A stretch of 64,000 bases of DNA from Symbiodinium natans (GCA_905221605.1 CAJNDS010002732.1:89001-153000), one strand, 5' to 3'; positions 21,554 to 31,946 are shown, counted from the first letter of the stretch. The notes: generated by a model from the letters alone, not told the origin. Program-made: numbers and translations.

Positions 21554-22093
21554 AAAGCACCAAAACCCCAAGCCGCAAAGACAACTTCCTGAGTTAGGCT
21601 CAGCTTGCATCCCTAAGAAAGGGTTCGCAAGCACTGATGCAGCAAAAAGCGAGGAATACATACATGCCCAGGCAGGTACGTCATCGACATAGCTAGCCAG
21701 GCATGTACGTCATCGACATAGCTAGCCCACCCCCAACCATCTCGCACTTCTTCCAACCGTGTGCCGCAAAGCGTGCGTGCAAATAGAACATCCGGATAAG
21801 TGGGAAGTACTGTAAATGAATGGCAGACTCTTTGCACATGTTAAAGCAATGTCGGCCCGCTTGGGCTTGATTTGCTCATGATGATGCTTTCTCATTGCGT
21901 GCACTTAACGCGTGTAGTTCCCATGTAGCTTCGAACCGGGCTTGACAACAGCTTGGCCTTTGCTGTGCATCCGCTCCTGTGGCATCAAAGTCAGTTCTGT
22001 GGAGCGGCACAAGGGGTCATGAGCTAGATGTCCTTGTATTCCGGCTGATCCTTTCTCAGGGCTTCTCGATGACAGCGCTGGTGGAAAGAAAGA

Positions 22094-22183
22094 GCCCTAA
22101 ACCCTAAACCCTAAACCCCAAACCCTAAACCCTAAACAAAGGACCAGAACGGGGGGTGCAAAAGCCCTAAAAACCCTAAACCC
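22094..22183 (+). repeat. telomere-like repeat, CCCTAAA sense, two blocks
   Basis: Blocks 22094-22138 and 22164-22183 separated by a 25-base G-rich spacer. Downstream 22190-22255 is open (IDSAIVNFGRIVAPSVFG), possibly an exon. 22.3-22.5 kb is AT-rich with TATG repeats. Confidence 0.9.
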
Positions 22184-22906
22184 GGCGAGCTTAAGGCATC
22201 GACTCGGCCATCGTGAACTTCGGGCGCATTGTGGCTCCGTCAGTCTTCGGCTGCTCATCTCCGAGAGTTGGACCGCATTCCTTCAATGCATCTGATGTCT
22301 GTGTATATGGGGGGGTTTACGGAAAGGTACCCCTCATTTCGGAAACCCCCATGTATATGTATATGTATGTGTTGTGTGATGTTATGTTATAGTATCAAGT
22401 CCTGTATCATTATTTTCTATGGTGTAACAGACATTACCATGTATGTATACGTAGTTGCGTTCTACATTATCTCTTGCATATCATCTTGTCGGGCATGAAG
22501 GTAGTCCGTTGCCTCGATCCAGGTCTGCTGTATCGCAGCGATCAAGAGTTGACCCGGACAGTTTGGGTGGTCAAGATTGTCACAGTGGCCAGTGTCTTGG
22601 CTTTCAATGCTCATGTAGCTACGGGCTGCCCATGAACGCACTGCAGATACTATTTTGATACACATGGCAGTTGGCAGCAGGCTGGAAATCTTCTTTGGGG
22701 TTGTTCTAAACTGTCAGAATACCCTTTTCGGCTCCTGGCAATGCTATACTGTAGCAGAAGCTGCCTATTCGAGGTACGGTCTGCTTCCTGGCTCTGTTTC
22801 TGAAGCGCCACCGCGCCAATGCCAAGTAGCAGCCTTCTGAAAGCGAATGCGTAATCGCAGTTCCCTTGTGCTGGCCTGCGGGACGAAAATCAAGGCTTTG
22901 CCAATT

Positions 22907-22934
22907 CCCCCCCCCCCCCCCCCCCACCCCCCCC
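22907..22934. repeat. poly-C tract
   Basis: Nineteen C, an A, then eight C. It interrupts any frame; no gene supported in 22.5-23.1 kb. Confidence 0.95.
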
Positions 22935-23163
22935 ACAGCCCAATACTGCAGTCCTTGTCAGAATCCCTATGTCAAGAAGGGTTTATTGGCTTGTTTCCTG
23001 GAAACTGCCCATGCAAATGTGTGCCAGAGCCTGCAGTCAGAGAGTCGATGAGCTCCTCTTGCTATTGCTGCGTCAGGCTGGGGTTTGTGCCCTCGCCGTG
23101 CCGAGATGGCATGAAGCTCGGTAGCTAGCCGTTGCCCACAACGATGGTGTAAGGAACACTGTC

Positions 23164-23364
23164 ATGCATCTCAGTAAGGCAGAAGATGATGCGGCACAGC
23201 AGCCTGACACGCAGCAGGCATCAGTCTTGAAGGCCCCCGCTTGGAAGTCATTCTCCCGATGTCATGGCTTGGCCGGAGAGCATTTTGCACTTCCGCATCG
23301 GTCTTTGCAAACAGGCGCAGGCTACCATACCCATTCGGAAAGTGCACCTTGTGTTCAACGCTGA
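23164..23364 (+). CDS. 66-residue reading frame, weak
   Basis: ATG 23164 opens MHLSKAEDDAAQQPDTQQAS, then VLKAPAWKSFSRCHGLAG, to a stop at 23362-23364. Composition of the first 25 residues is exon-like; the rest is doubtful. Confidence 0.25.
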   Translation: MHLSKAEDDAAQQPDTQQASVLKAPAWKSFSRCHGLAGEHFALPHRSLQTGAGYHTHSESAPCVQR

Positions 23365-23689
23365 CAATGTCGACCCCTTTGCATTCTGTGTGGAAACAAT
23401 CTAATGAATCAGCACTTATGGAGCTCAGGTGTGGGCCAACCTCCAAAGTCCAGACCCCACAGCCTTGTGATGCAAAGCGCGTCCGTATGCAGAAAACGTG
23501 TTCGCTGAGGTGAGAAGGCCAAAAGCGCTCACAAAGGAGTGGCTGCTTTGTCCTGGGACCTTGATGACACAAGACGTCCGGTACAGAGAATGTGCTCAGG
23601 ACATGAATGCAGAAGCATCAGGATGTGCTCAGGACATGAATGCAGAAGCATCAGGAACCCGTGTTTTTTGTTGTTGAGGCCTGCGGCCA

Positions 23690-24050
23690 CAGCAAAAAAC
23701 TAAAGAAGGCGCCCCGCAGCAGCAACAAAAAAGCACGCTCTGCCGCAACAGCAAAAAACAACTCGCCCCCCCTGCCACAGCCAGATAAAAACACAAGCCC
23801 ACGAGTGAGTGAGTGAGTGAGTGAGTGAGTGAGTGAGTGCACGAGCGCGCCCGCCGCAGCCCGCAGCAACAGCAAAAAAGCACGCCTTGCGGCAACAGCA
23901 AAAAAGCCGCGCCCCGAAGCGACAGCAAAGGCAAAAGCAATAACGCGCTCCCCACTGCCACAATCACGGGCCAGCGAGTGAATGAACAAGCGCACCCAAC
24001 AGAAAACAAAAAGCTCCCCGCAGCACCAGCAGAAAAGCAGCAACACCAAA
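23690..24050. repeat. CAACAGCAAAAAAGC low-complexity field with (GAGT)n
   Basis: Repeated CAGCAACAAAAAAGCACGC-like words, plus a (GAGT)n array at 23803-23839. All frames read as Ser/Lys/Ala or Cys/Leu/Phe low complexity, so the long frames across it are artefacts of the repeat. Confidence 0.7.
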
Positions 24051-24173
24051 CTCATCTTTCCGAAGCAGCAGATACCATAGAATGCAGGTTCGTTGGTCAG
24101 TTCTAGGTTGAAGTCCCCTTGTCAACCTTGTTGGGTACCCGAAGTATCACCGGGCTGTATGACAACAGCGGCC

Positions 24174-24258
24174 CCCCTAAACACTAAACCCTAAACCCTA
24201 AATCTTAAACCCTAAACCCGAAATCCTAAACCCTAAACCAAAAAACCCTAAACCCTCA
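24174..24258 (+). repeat. telomere-like repeat, CCCTAAA sense
   Basis: About eleven CCCTAAA-like units ending ACCCTCAG, which would serve as a splice acceptor for the island to the right. Confidence 0.9.
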
Positions 24259-24375
24259 GGCTGGAAGCCGCTCTTTCCCTACGGCCGGGAAGAGTTGAGG
24301 CGGCTGTCTGGTCTTCAGCCAGATCCCAGAGGCCCTTGGTGCCAGAGGATCCCACTAACTTGTCAACTTGTCTCG
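24259..24375. CDS. exon-like island between opposed telomere-like blocks, strand unresolved
   Basis: Plus strand: after CCCTCAG, GWKPLFPYGREELRRLSGLQ, PDPRGPWCQRIPLT. Minus strand: DKLVGSSGTKGLWDLAEDQT, AASTLPGRRERAASSLR, running into GTTTAGGG as a donor. GC3 is about equal (63 and 65 percent). Either way it is a coding-type island of about 115 bases framed by CCCTAAA left and TTTAGGG right. Confidence 0.45.
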
Positions 24376-24382
24376 TTTTGGG

Positions 24383-24474
24383 GTTTAGGGTTTAGGGTTT
24401 AGGATGGGGGTTCCAAAAAGGATGGTTTAGGGTTTAGGGTTTAGGTTTGAGGTTTGAGGGTTTGGGGTTACCGC
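24383..24474 (-). repeat. telomere-like repeat, TTTAGGG sense
   Basis: Two runs of TTTAGGG (24383-24402 and 24424-24470) separated by a short spacer; right border of the 24.26-24.38 kb island. Confidence 0.9.
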
Positions 24475-25048
24475 AGGCGATCTGTGCATATCCAGTCGTT
24501 GGAGGTGAGGATGATGTGGTGCAAGACCTTTCCAAAGAGTGGCGTTTGGAGGCAGGCATCGTAGCCTGTGCCCGCGCCCTGCTGCCACTCACAGTGGCAA
24601 GCTGCGCCAGGACCCATCGCAAGCATTGACGTATCTGCCAAAGGATGAAGCCCAGGCGTGAAGCCCGTGCTCAACCGCATTCCACGCACCATGGGCATCC
24701 GCAAGCATCCCCGAACCTCGGAAATCGGAAGCCTCTTCAGGCTGCCCGCCTGGAGAACATCTTCCAGCTCCAGTCGGGGGCCTGGAGGATCTGAGCACCC
24801 TGCTGCACTGACGTAGCTTGTTGTTTCCAATCCTAGGTTACACTCCATGTTGTAGGAGTGTAAGGCTGGAGCAAGACGTCATCGACCACCGCGCCGGGCT
24901 CAAAGGCACCATTGTAAAGGACACCTTGCAGTACTGGCAGCGGCTTTGGGGCAGCTGTGTGGAAGCCACTTGTAGCCACTTGGTCAGTTCGGTTGAAGCG
25001 AGTTCTGGGGTCATCTCGCGTCGCTTACGCTTGCTGCTCGTTGCAGGA

Positions 25049-25848
25049 CAGCAGAAGCACGAAGTTCAACCATGTCATAGCTGAAAGGCCAGCGCCTCCA
25101 TGGCGCCCCGTAGTACACTCTCATTCGGTAGTACTCCATGCAGCTGAGCAGCACAGGTTCGGACAGCTCTTGGAAGAGCTGGAGATGCTTTCGAACAGTC
25201 GGGGTCCAAGAGTGTGCAGAGCTTTGCAGAGGTGCAATAGTTGGAACGGCATCGGCGTGGGACAGAGGTTCGCGGCGAAGTGGCTACGAGTCGGGCTTTC
25301 CCTTAAAGCTCACGGCTCATGAGTTGTCGGGGATGTTGGAGGTTGTTTGATGTTGCTTTGTTCTTTTGCTCTATGACTCCCACCAGGTCGCATGCGACAC
25401 TGCCTGTGACTCTGGAGGCATTTGCTGTACCCTTTGCCATGTTCAGCTTGATTGCCCGAAGCATCGTGGATGCAGGCTGTTGAGGCACGGATGCACGAAA
25501 TCGAGAACGACTTCAGAAGGATGGGACGTCCTGGGCCGGACACTTAGGCAGCTTAGGCTTCGCCGCTGTATGCAGCATGCAAAGCACAGTGGGTGGAAGA
25601 CAACCGAGTACTGCAAGCACGCTTCGTGTCACTGTGGTGTGGAAACACAGCGCCAAGGCGCAGTGTCTTTGGCCTGCCTTTCAATGAGCCGTACAAAGAC
25701 TACAGGCCGCCTTGAAGCAAAGCATCGAACCTGGCTGGTGATGACTATCAGCTTGTGTCCTTGCAGCCTCATCTGGGATGCCATCCACCAGTCCCGCATC
25801 TTAGAGCTGGGCGGAGACCAAGCTGACTATGCGCTCAAGGCCCAATGA
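25049..25848 (+). CDS. multi-exon gene with a candidate GC-AG intron and two in-frame TAGs
   Basis: Segment 25049-25319 reads STKFNHVIAERPAPPWRPVV and HAAEQHRFGQLLEELEMLSN. Segment 25476-25705 reads AVEARMHEIENDFRRMGRPG, then two TAG codons (25545 and 25554), then ASPLYAACKAQWVEDNRVLQ, ARFVSLWCGNTAPRRSVFGL, PFNEPYKDY in the same frame. An intron 25706-25766 with GC at the donor and TTGCAG at the acceptor joins in phase to the last exon LIWDAIHQSRILELGGDQAD, YALKAQ, TGA 25846-25848. GC3 is 61-65 percent. The stops mean a pseudogene, an unrecognised exon border, or sequence error. No domain recognised. Confidence 0.45.
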
Positions 25849-25863
25849 CTTTTTAAGGTTTCG

Positions 25864-25880
25864 CCCCCCCCCCCCCCCCC
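25864..25880. repeat. poly-C tract just past a stop codon
   Basis: Seventeen C, 16 bases after TGA 25848. Confidence 0.95.
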
Positions 25881-26528
25881 ATTTTTCCTGCGCATCTTGC
25901 AGGTCAAGGTCTTTCCGTATGCTGCCGGGGTTGGCATCTCGGATCCTTGCGAAGCATCGTCTGTCATCGTCGTCAGATTTTGTTGGTCTGCCAGATGGCT
26001 GAGGTGCTGAGCATATGGGTCTTTATTGCAGCCGCAATGGACATAGATTGACAAGTGAAGGGTTGCAGCTTAATTCGTGCTAATTCGTGCGACAATCGAA
26101 CGGGAGATGCGGCTTGGACAGTTTAGCTCGACATGCCACACATCCCATCGCAACCGGACCGTCGTCGCAAAAGGTGCAGAGCTAGCCTGCTGTTGCGGAA
26201 TGCTGCAGGGCAATTTCAGTCGAGTTGCCAGATTGTGCTGAATAGCTTCAAAATAAGGCAGCCCCACCTTAATTTGCCGGAAGACCATGCCAGTTCAGCT
26301 TGTTGAATAACTGAATTGGCACAAGTTGAGCTGGCCCACCTACAAGTTCTCATATTCCGCCGAAGTTCCCTTCCTGTTAGTTTGCATCATATTTTGTATT
26401 AAGATGTATGTCCTTTGGCTGGTTGTGCTTAACGAAGCCGAGGATTTTCATCCTGTTTTGCACAGCTGTGTGGCAGGTGACGGCGGTTCAATTCAATTCA
26501 ATTCAATTAATGTTTTGCTTTTTGTGGG

Positions 26529-26540
26529 AGGGGGGGGGGG
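26529..26540. repeat. poly-G tract
   Basis: Twelve G within GTGGGAGG...CGGGG. 25.9-26.7 kb has no supported gene; TTCAATTCAATTCAATT is a short tandem repeat at 26489. Confidence 0.9.
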
Positions 26541-26785
26541 CGGGGCGGCCTTTAAAATCGGCACTCCATGTTGCGAGTTCTTCACTGCAACATTTTGTGG
26601 AAGCACCGCCGCCCGTTGTTGCAGAGTGCTGTTGAGAGTTCATTGTGGCGGGCTCAGCATGCATGTGAGAAGATTAGACGTATTCCGACGCGTTTTCTGC
26701 CTCCGAGGTGCCGGCAATCATGTCAAGGCCATGAAGCTGCATATGGGTGGCACACGCGGGATGAAAAGATGTGCGCTTCCGTGAG

Positions 26786-28040
26786 GCCTATGCGATTAAT
26801 CTTGCCAACCCTGTTGGCAGTGTTTGCGTATCTTGGAATAGCAGCATCGTCCGGACCTTACGGCCTTACACGTCAGCAGCCACGGCAGGTTCTGCACTTA
26901 GCTTGCATCCCTTCACGCCCTTTCGTGCTTGCCTGTCCAGGATGGGATGCTTTCTGGCCGCGCGCGCGGGAAATGACAGAGGCCATGAGGGGTGTTTTGG
27001 TAACTGTAAGCCCTGAATCCGGGAAAGTGTTTGATCCTTGCTGCATGAGGCATACGAGGATCAGACCCTGCAGTGGCCAGGGCGCGCAGCAGTTGCTTGA
27101 TTTGTTGATGCTGATTCGGGCGACGATGGTTTTTGGTTGCGCCAGGCAGCAGTGCAGCTGGATGTTCCCATGAAGGAGTCTGATTTGGTTCAGCCCAACG
27201 AGGACCGGTTCAGCATTGTAGGTGGTTCAGCATTGTGGGTGGTTTAAAGAGCACCAGGAGCCTGAACGAGCCACCTATTTGTATGGCTTCGTTCCTTTCG
27301 CAGAGCTACTGAACGGCCGCGTTCGGGTCCCAGTTGAAATCTGCGGCTGTGCGGTGGATGAGTTCGCGTTGTGCCGAGATTGCCATGATTTTCTTCTTCG
27401 TGCTCATCTTCATGGAGTTCTTTGCCGGGAAGGCGTGAAGTGATCTGCCCTGGCATGCTTGAGCTTCCGTTCAGTGATTGGCTTGAAATCCGAGGGCCTT
27501 TTTCAGATGATCGGCGAGCTTCTCGGCGTGAAAGTGACTGCAACCACGTCTTAGTTTCAATAGCCTTGGTTGCACTCACAACTCACGACCTGTCAGTTTT
27601 ATGAGCTGCTGCACCACTGTAAGCTAGATGATGTTGAGATGAAGCACTTGTGGGTGTATGCTTGCGCTTAGCTGAAAATGCTGATTCTCTGTTACACTCT
27701 GCGGCGCTTGGATATGGGATGGTCTCGCGAATCTTTGAGTCTGTTTCAGATGAGGTGTTCGGTAATTATCATAACACTTGCTTCTCCGAGCGCTCTTCGA
27801 ACGTGTTGACAGTTGGTGGCTCTGTTTCATCTTGAAATTTTCGGCAGAGAAACTGCTCGCATCTATCAAGCTAGGAAATTTGCATGGCGCATCTGCGTGG
27901 ACGAGCGGCAAGCCAGAACGGCCTTGGGGATGGAAACCCATGAGCCACATGCCGTCAGTGCTTCGTCCGATTCGTCCGAGTCTTCGTCCCAGAGACCAAG
28001 AGACAAAATCACAAAATGGTTCAGTAAGGGCATCCTGTGA
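26786..28040 (+). CDS. plus-strand multi-exon gene, 3' end certain, exons partly resolved
   Basis: Pieces in order: a hydrophobic start RLILPTLLAVFAYLGIAASS (26789, possible signal sequence); SGDDGFWLRQAAVQLDVPMK (about 27105-27230); EPERATYLYGFVPFAELLNG and DEFALCRDCHDFLL (27245-27440); YELLHHCKLDDVEMKHLW (27600-27655); and a final exon with ETARIYQARKFAWRICVDER, HAVSASSDSSESSSQRPRDK, ITKWFSKGIL, stop TGA 28038-28040. The acidic Ser-rich tail is clear. An 18-bp tandem duplication (GGTTCAGCATTGT...) near 27207-27240 shifts frame between pieces. No domain recognised. A fold-back hairpin starts inside the stop codon. Confidence 0.4.
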
Positions 28041-28131
28041 TGTTCCCCCTTATACTAACAATCCTTAAAAGGGGCTGTAATAGGGGGTATTATAATCCCT
28101 ATGAAGGACTGTTAGTATAAGGGGGAACATC
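28039..28131. repeat. fold-back element, 27-bp inverted arms
   Basis: Left arm 28039-28065 begins GATGTTCCCCCTTATACTAA; right arm 28105-28131 is its reverse complement with one mismatch; the 39-base centre is AT/G-rich. It overlaps the last two bases of the preceding stop codon. It could be a MITE-like insertion or a transcript 3' end hairpin. Confidence 0.85.
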
Positions 28132-28317
28132 CCAAGGGCAGCCCGTAGTGCTTGGTCACCGACGTCCAAATAGCTCCTTGAACTGACAATGCAAATCGCC
28201 CATTTGCACACGCGTGACCTGAAATGACACGTGACTTGGCTCAAGTGTTCCACGCTGACGATTGTGCCTACCGCTGCTGCGCCGGAGGCGGCTCGGCACA
28301 CTTCAGCATAGTCTAAC

Positions 28318-28578
28318 GTGGCTCAACCCGCTATGCCCGCAATGCCCTTGATTCTGCAGCATCGTGGCAAAGGCCATGCCGACTTCTCGAAAAACCGCGC
28401 TGAAATCAGTCTCGACCTCGAGACGGACATTTGCCAGTCCAAGAAGAAGACAATGCAGCATGTTTCTGCATTCCAAGCTGCGCACTTGCGAGTAGCTGAG
28501 GCCCAGTACGAGAAGAACATCGGAAAAGGAGGGCCAAGCCTTTTGGCTGGAACATCGAGCAGACCTTTCCAGGGATGT
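28318..28578 (+). CDS. exon encoding a charged helix
   Basis: The frame reads HRGKGHADFSKNRAEISLDL, ETDICQSKKKTMQHVSAFQA, AHLRVAEAQYEKNIGKGGPS and leaves at TTCCAG|GGATGTG. GC3 about 63 percent versus 54 for the antisense frame. Likely helical; function unknown. 28.6-29.6 kb downstream shows no supported gene. Confidence 0.4.
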
Positions 28579-29597
28579 GTAGGTTCTCATGTTTGTGCAT
28601 GATACGGCGGCATCAGGCAACTCCGGCAAGAGCAAGGAAGCGTGCCAGCCCGAGCGAGGGTGGAATGCTCTTCAGTCCCCAAGTTTCATGTCGGATCTTG
28701 CTGGTCATGTGGTGTTTCTGTGAATTCTGTGAATTGAACTGGACATACGTGAGACTCTCGCCGTTTTACAACACACTGCTTTAGCAGCAGCATTGGAACG
28801 ACACTGAGGGCCCCGTTCACAGTTGGCCCTGTGGTGCTGGCCGTTTTTCTGTTCGTTGTGGCCCGCGCCTTGGCAAGTGCTGCGTCTCCGAATTAGCATC
28901 AAGCCTCTCGCAAAGCGGTAAAAATGTCTGATAGGTTGGATCTGCCATCATCCAGATCATTGCAAGTGCGCAGAAGGGTCAGAAAGCTCAGATGCATCTT
29001 GCAGCAAGTGAAATGGCTGACAACATGTGGCATAGTCCTTATTGAGATTCTTCAGGCCTCATCTAAGATTACCAATGACACGCAGCCGGTATTTTGACTC
29101 AATCAATCAAAGTGGCCACGCACCCGGAGCATTCTTCAAATTGTTCGAAGTGTGCTGACTGCCTTCGGCTCGTTCAAGGCTTTTTTGTGTAGCTGCTACT
29201 CGAGGACACATCCTGTCATTCGTAGGGTCACAGTTGTTGCCAGGGGTAGCACGTTCATTCTGCATTTGCCCTACAGGAAACAGTGGAGAAACAGTCAGCC
29301 GTGAGAGGCTTGAGGCGTAAACAGTTAGTTTTGCTGTGCAGTGGAACTCTTTCAAGGTCCAAGACAGGCTATGACAGGCTAAGATTTATGCAGCCCTTGT
29401 GCACAGGGGGTCTGCAGCAACAACTGTGTGTTGAATGGAAGTGTCTTGACTAAAGTGTGTGGCTTAGAGCGGGCGGAACTCCGCCCTCTGGTGCAAAGAC
29501 CAGCGCTGGTTCACGTGCGCGCGTCCGTGTGAAAAAAAAACTTGCGTAGACCGCTCCAGCGACCTTGACGACCCATGTGCGCCATTGCACAAGCAGC

Positions 29598-29637
29598 CCT
29601 AAGACCCTAAACCCTCAGGGCCCTAACGCCCTAAGCT
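29598..29637 (+). repeat. degenerate telomere-like repeat
   Basis: CCCTAAGACCCTAAACCCTCAGGGCCCTAACGCCCTAAGC: only one perfect unit, ending next to the AAG acceptor of the exon at 29645. Confidence 0.7.
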
Positions 29638-29644
29638 TGCAAAG

Positions 29645-29731
29645 CCCCACGGGCGGGATGCACACCAGCCCCTGTCAGCTGTCTACAAACACAAGCTGCC
29701 GGCCCAAAACAAAGAGCAGAAAAGCGGGCAA
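29645..29731 (+). CDS. short basic exon
   Basis: PHGRDAHQPLSAVYKHKLPA, QNKEQKSGQ, followed by a GTAGAAG donor at 29732; 87 bases, phase 0 at both ends; GC3 about 68 percent. The intron on each side carries telomere-like repeat. Unknown product. Confidence 0.4.
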
Positions 29732-29908
29732 GTAGAAGTATCCAACCTTCAAGCCATGGCAGTCCGCAGGTGCGAGTGGGAACACACATGACATGGTACC
29801 TCTTGTTGTCCCTTTCCAGTTCTCATTTCCGAGCATTTTTTTTTAAATTTCGGGTACAGTGCGCCAAGAGGGACCATACTTTGCAAAGAGCTGTCCATGT
29901 GAAAGGAT

Positions 29909-29962
29909 CCCTAAACCCTAAACCCTAAACCCTCAACCCTAAACCCTAAACCCTAAACCCTT
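29909..29962 (+). repeat. telomere-like repeat, CCCTAAA sense
   Basis: Seven CCCTAAA units with one CCCTCAA variant. To its right 29963-30042 is open and protein-like (FFAEAAPVRKVELAPGGGRV, then GTAGCC). Confidence 0.95.
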
Positions 29963-30394
29963 GATCAAAGATTCTTCGCTGAAGCCGCTCCCGTGCGCAA
30001 GGTCGAGCTCGCTCCTGGTGGTGGCCGTGTGGAGCTGAGTGTAGCCATGGTACCCGAAAGCAGCTTACTTTCCTACTATTTGCTTAAGAACCCCCCCCAA
30101 AAAACAAAGAAAAATATTCCCTGTAAGGGCAATCTAGGGATTATGGAAAACCCGACAAGATGGATCTCAAGAGGAACCCTCGTGAGCCCCCAAAGGTTAA
30201 AAGGCACATCTACAGCTTCCACGTGTCACGATAATGATGCAAGCCCTCCGATGCCCCCGGATGCATTTAGAAGGTTTAGGGTTCTGGGTTGTTGGGTGAT
30301 AGGCCAGTGAGGAGTCATCCCATTGTGCTAGTATAAAATGGCCTGTTCATGTTTGCACGTGATCTTCGTATGTGATGGTCTGATAGAATACACA

Positions 30395-30555
30395 GCCGGT
30401 CGTCCGAGCCCAACAAAGCAAGACGATGCAGAACTCATGAAAGCCGTAGCTGCACTCCGTCTGACTGACCACCTACAAGAGTACAGTGCCCAACTCAAGC
30501 CCATAACTCACCCTCACTACGCGACGTCGCCATCAGCATACGTGCAGTGTAGTGT
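30395..30555 (+). CDS. exon, unknown
   Basis: After ATACACAG the frame reads GRPSPTKQDDAELMKAVAAL, RLTDHLQEYSAQLKPITHPH, YATSPSAYVQ. Good helix-like composition; GC3 only about 53 percent. It may belong to the same gene as 29645-29731. Family unknown. Confidence 0.35.
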
Positions 30556-30723
30556 GAGACTGCGAGTTGTATTTGGGGTTTGGTGGTATGTGTGCCTCAC
30601 TTGACTACAGTGTCCCGGTTTCTGCTGCACTTGAAAAGGCGTCTTCGTGTAACAATTGTGCTGGTAACCGGCTAGTGCCCTGCGGTGCGTCCAGAGACTC
30701 AGCTCGGCTGGTGGTCTAAAGCA

Positions 30724-31114
30724 AAACCTAAACCCTAAACCGGGAAAAAAAAACCCAAACCTCAACCCTCAACCCTAAACCAACCCCGACCCCTCTAGCC
30801 CCCCGCCTCGAACAAGTTGATCTTGGGAGCTGCCAGGCCTTCCTCTGCAGCGCGTACCTGCTCTCGACCACCTTTGTGACTCCAGCCGCCCCAAAGGCCT
30901 GCCCACAGCATCTTAGGAAGTAGATTCCAAGCCCGGATGAGAGCAGATGGTGGTGGGGTGGCCTTCTAAGCAGCGCGCCAGCGAATTCTGCCTTGAACCT
31001 TGAACCCTCAACCCGAAAACCCCCTAAACCCCCCAAACCCCAAACCCCAAACCCCAAACCCCAAACCCCAAACCCCAAACCCCAAACCCTAAACCCTAAA
31101 CCCTAAACCCTAAA
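30724..31114 (+). repeat. telomere-like repeat blocks flanking an open island
   Basis: Degenerate block 30724-30790, then a 215-base unique segment open on both strands (plus: DLGSCQAFLCSAYLLSTTFV; minus: GQAFGAAGVTKVVESRYALQ), then a long block 31008-31114 that shifts from CCCCAAA to CCCTAAA units. Confidence 0.85.
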
Positions 31115-31227
31115 GCCGCAGCAAAATTCTTCGTGCGAGGAGACAGCGCTCCGTGGTGCCGACGCCGCCCTGATCGCGGCCGGTGTGGCCTCCATGCCAG
31201 AGGCCATCGAAACATCTTTTTCCAAAG
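31115..31227. CDS. exon-like island between opposed telomere-like blocks
   Basis: Plus strand reads CEETALRGADAALIAAGVAS, MPEAIETSFSK into AAAGG|GTTTAGGG; the minus strand is also open (EKDVSMASGMEATPAAIRAA). GC3 is close on both strands. Bounded left by CCCTAAA and right by TTTAGGG. Confidence 0.4.
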
Positions 31228-31279
31228 GGTTTAGGGTTTAGGGTTTAGGGTTTAGGGTTTAGGGTTTAGGGTTTAGGGT
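31228..31279 (-). repeat. telomere-like repeat, TTTAGGG sense
   Basis: Seven perfect TTTAGGG units directly after the 31.12-31.23 kb island; would provide a GTTTAGGG donor. Confidence 0.95.
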
Positions 31280-31448
31280 AAACTACAACAAGAACCTAAA
31301 TTAACTAAGTCAGATACTATACCTGAATCAGCTATGGGTGGAATTAGGTTATATTTCACCCAGTGTTGGGGCTGAGTGGTCAACTATGGGGGGGGGACGA
31401 TTCTTCCGGGTACTTTCACCCAACAATCGTACATCTCAGTCAAATCGC

Positions 31449-31548
31449 CTCAATCTTCCTTGGAGGCAGCACACGCGCGCCTGCCAGAAGAGTTTGTGAT
31501 CTTCGCCCCCATCGTCGACGTTCTGCCCATCCTGCCGCACCGCTCCTC
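31449..31548 (+). CDS. exon with consensus GTGAGT donor
   Basis: Reads SLEAAHARLPEEFVIFAPIV, DVLPILPHRSS, then GTGAGTCGG at 31549. GC3 about 81 percent and a clear hydrophobic pattern make this the best exon of the 29.6-32 kb repeat-rich stretch. Its partners are not resolved; telomere-like blocks start 110 bases downstream. Confidence 0.45.
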
Positions 31549-31655
31549 AGTGAGTCGGTGCTTTCGGCTTTTTCTCTGGGTTTTGGCGTACTGTACTTTA
31601 ATACTTGTCTTGGTTCTGGGTGCCTACTGTAGCTACTTATACCTCAAAAGTATAT

Positions 31656-31946
31656 ACCCTAAACCCTAAACCCTAAACCCTAAACCCTAAACCCTAAGCC
31701 TCTACTCCAAAGGAGGGTTTTTCTTGGCTGATCAGACTGCCTGCAAGGGTCTTCTTCTTTCTCCTGGCCTTCCTCTGGCAGGCCTGGTTCACCCGTCCTT
31801 GCAATGTACCCTAAACCCTAAACCCTAAACCCTAAACCCTAAACCCCAAACCCTAAACCCTAAACCCGAAACCTAAACCCTAAACCCTAAACCCGAAACC
31901 CTAAACCCTAGACCCGGAACCCGAAACCCTAAACCCTAAACCCTGA
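31656..31946 (+). repeat. telomere-like repeat blocks around a 100-base island
   Basis: Block 31656-31698, an island 31699-31805 open in several frames (minus best by GC3: NQACQRKARRKKKTLAGSLI), then block 31807-31946 of about 19 CCCTAAA units with CCCGAAA variants. Confidence 0.9.

Noticed and set aside
23629-24055. Long Cys/Phe/Leu-rich minus-strand frames
   Set aside because: Low-complexity translation of CAACAGCAAAAAAGC repeats.
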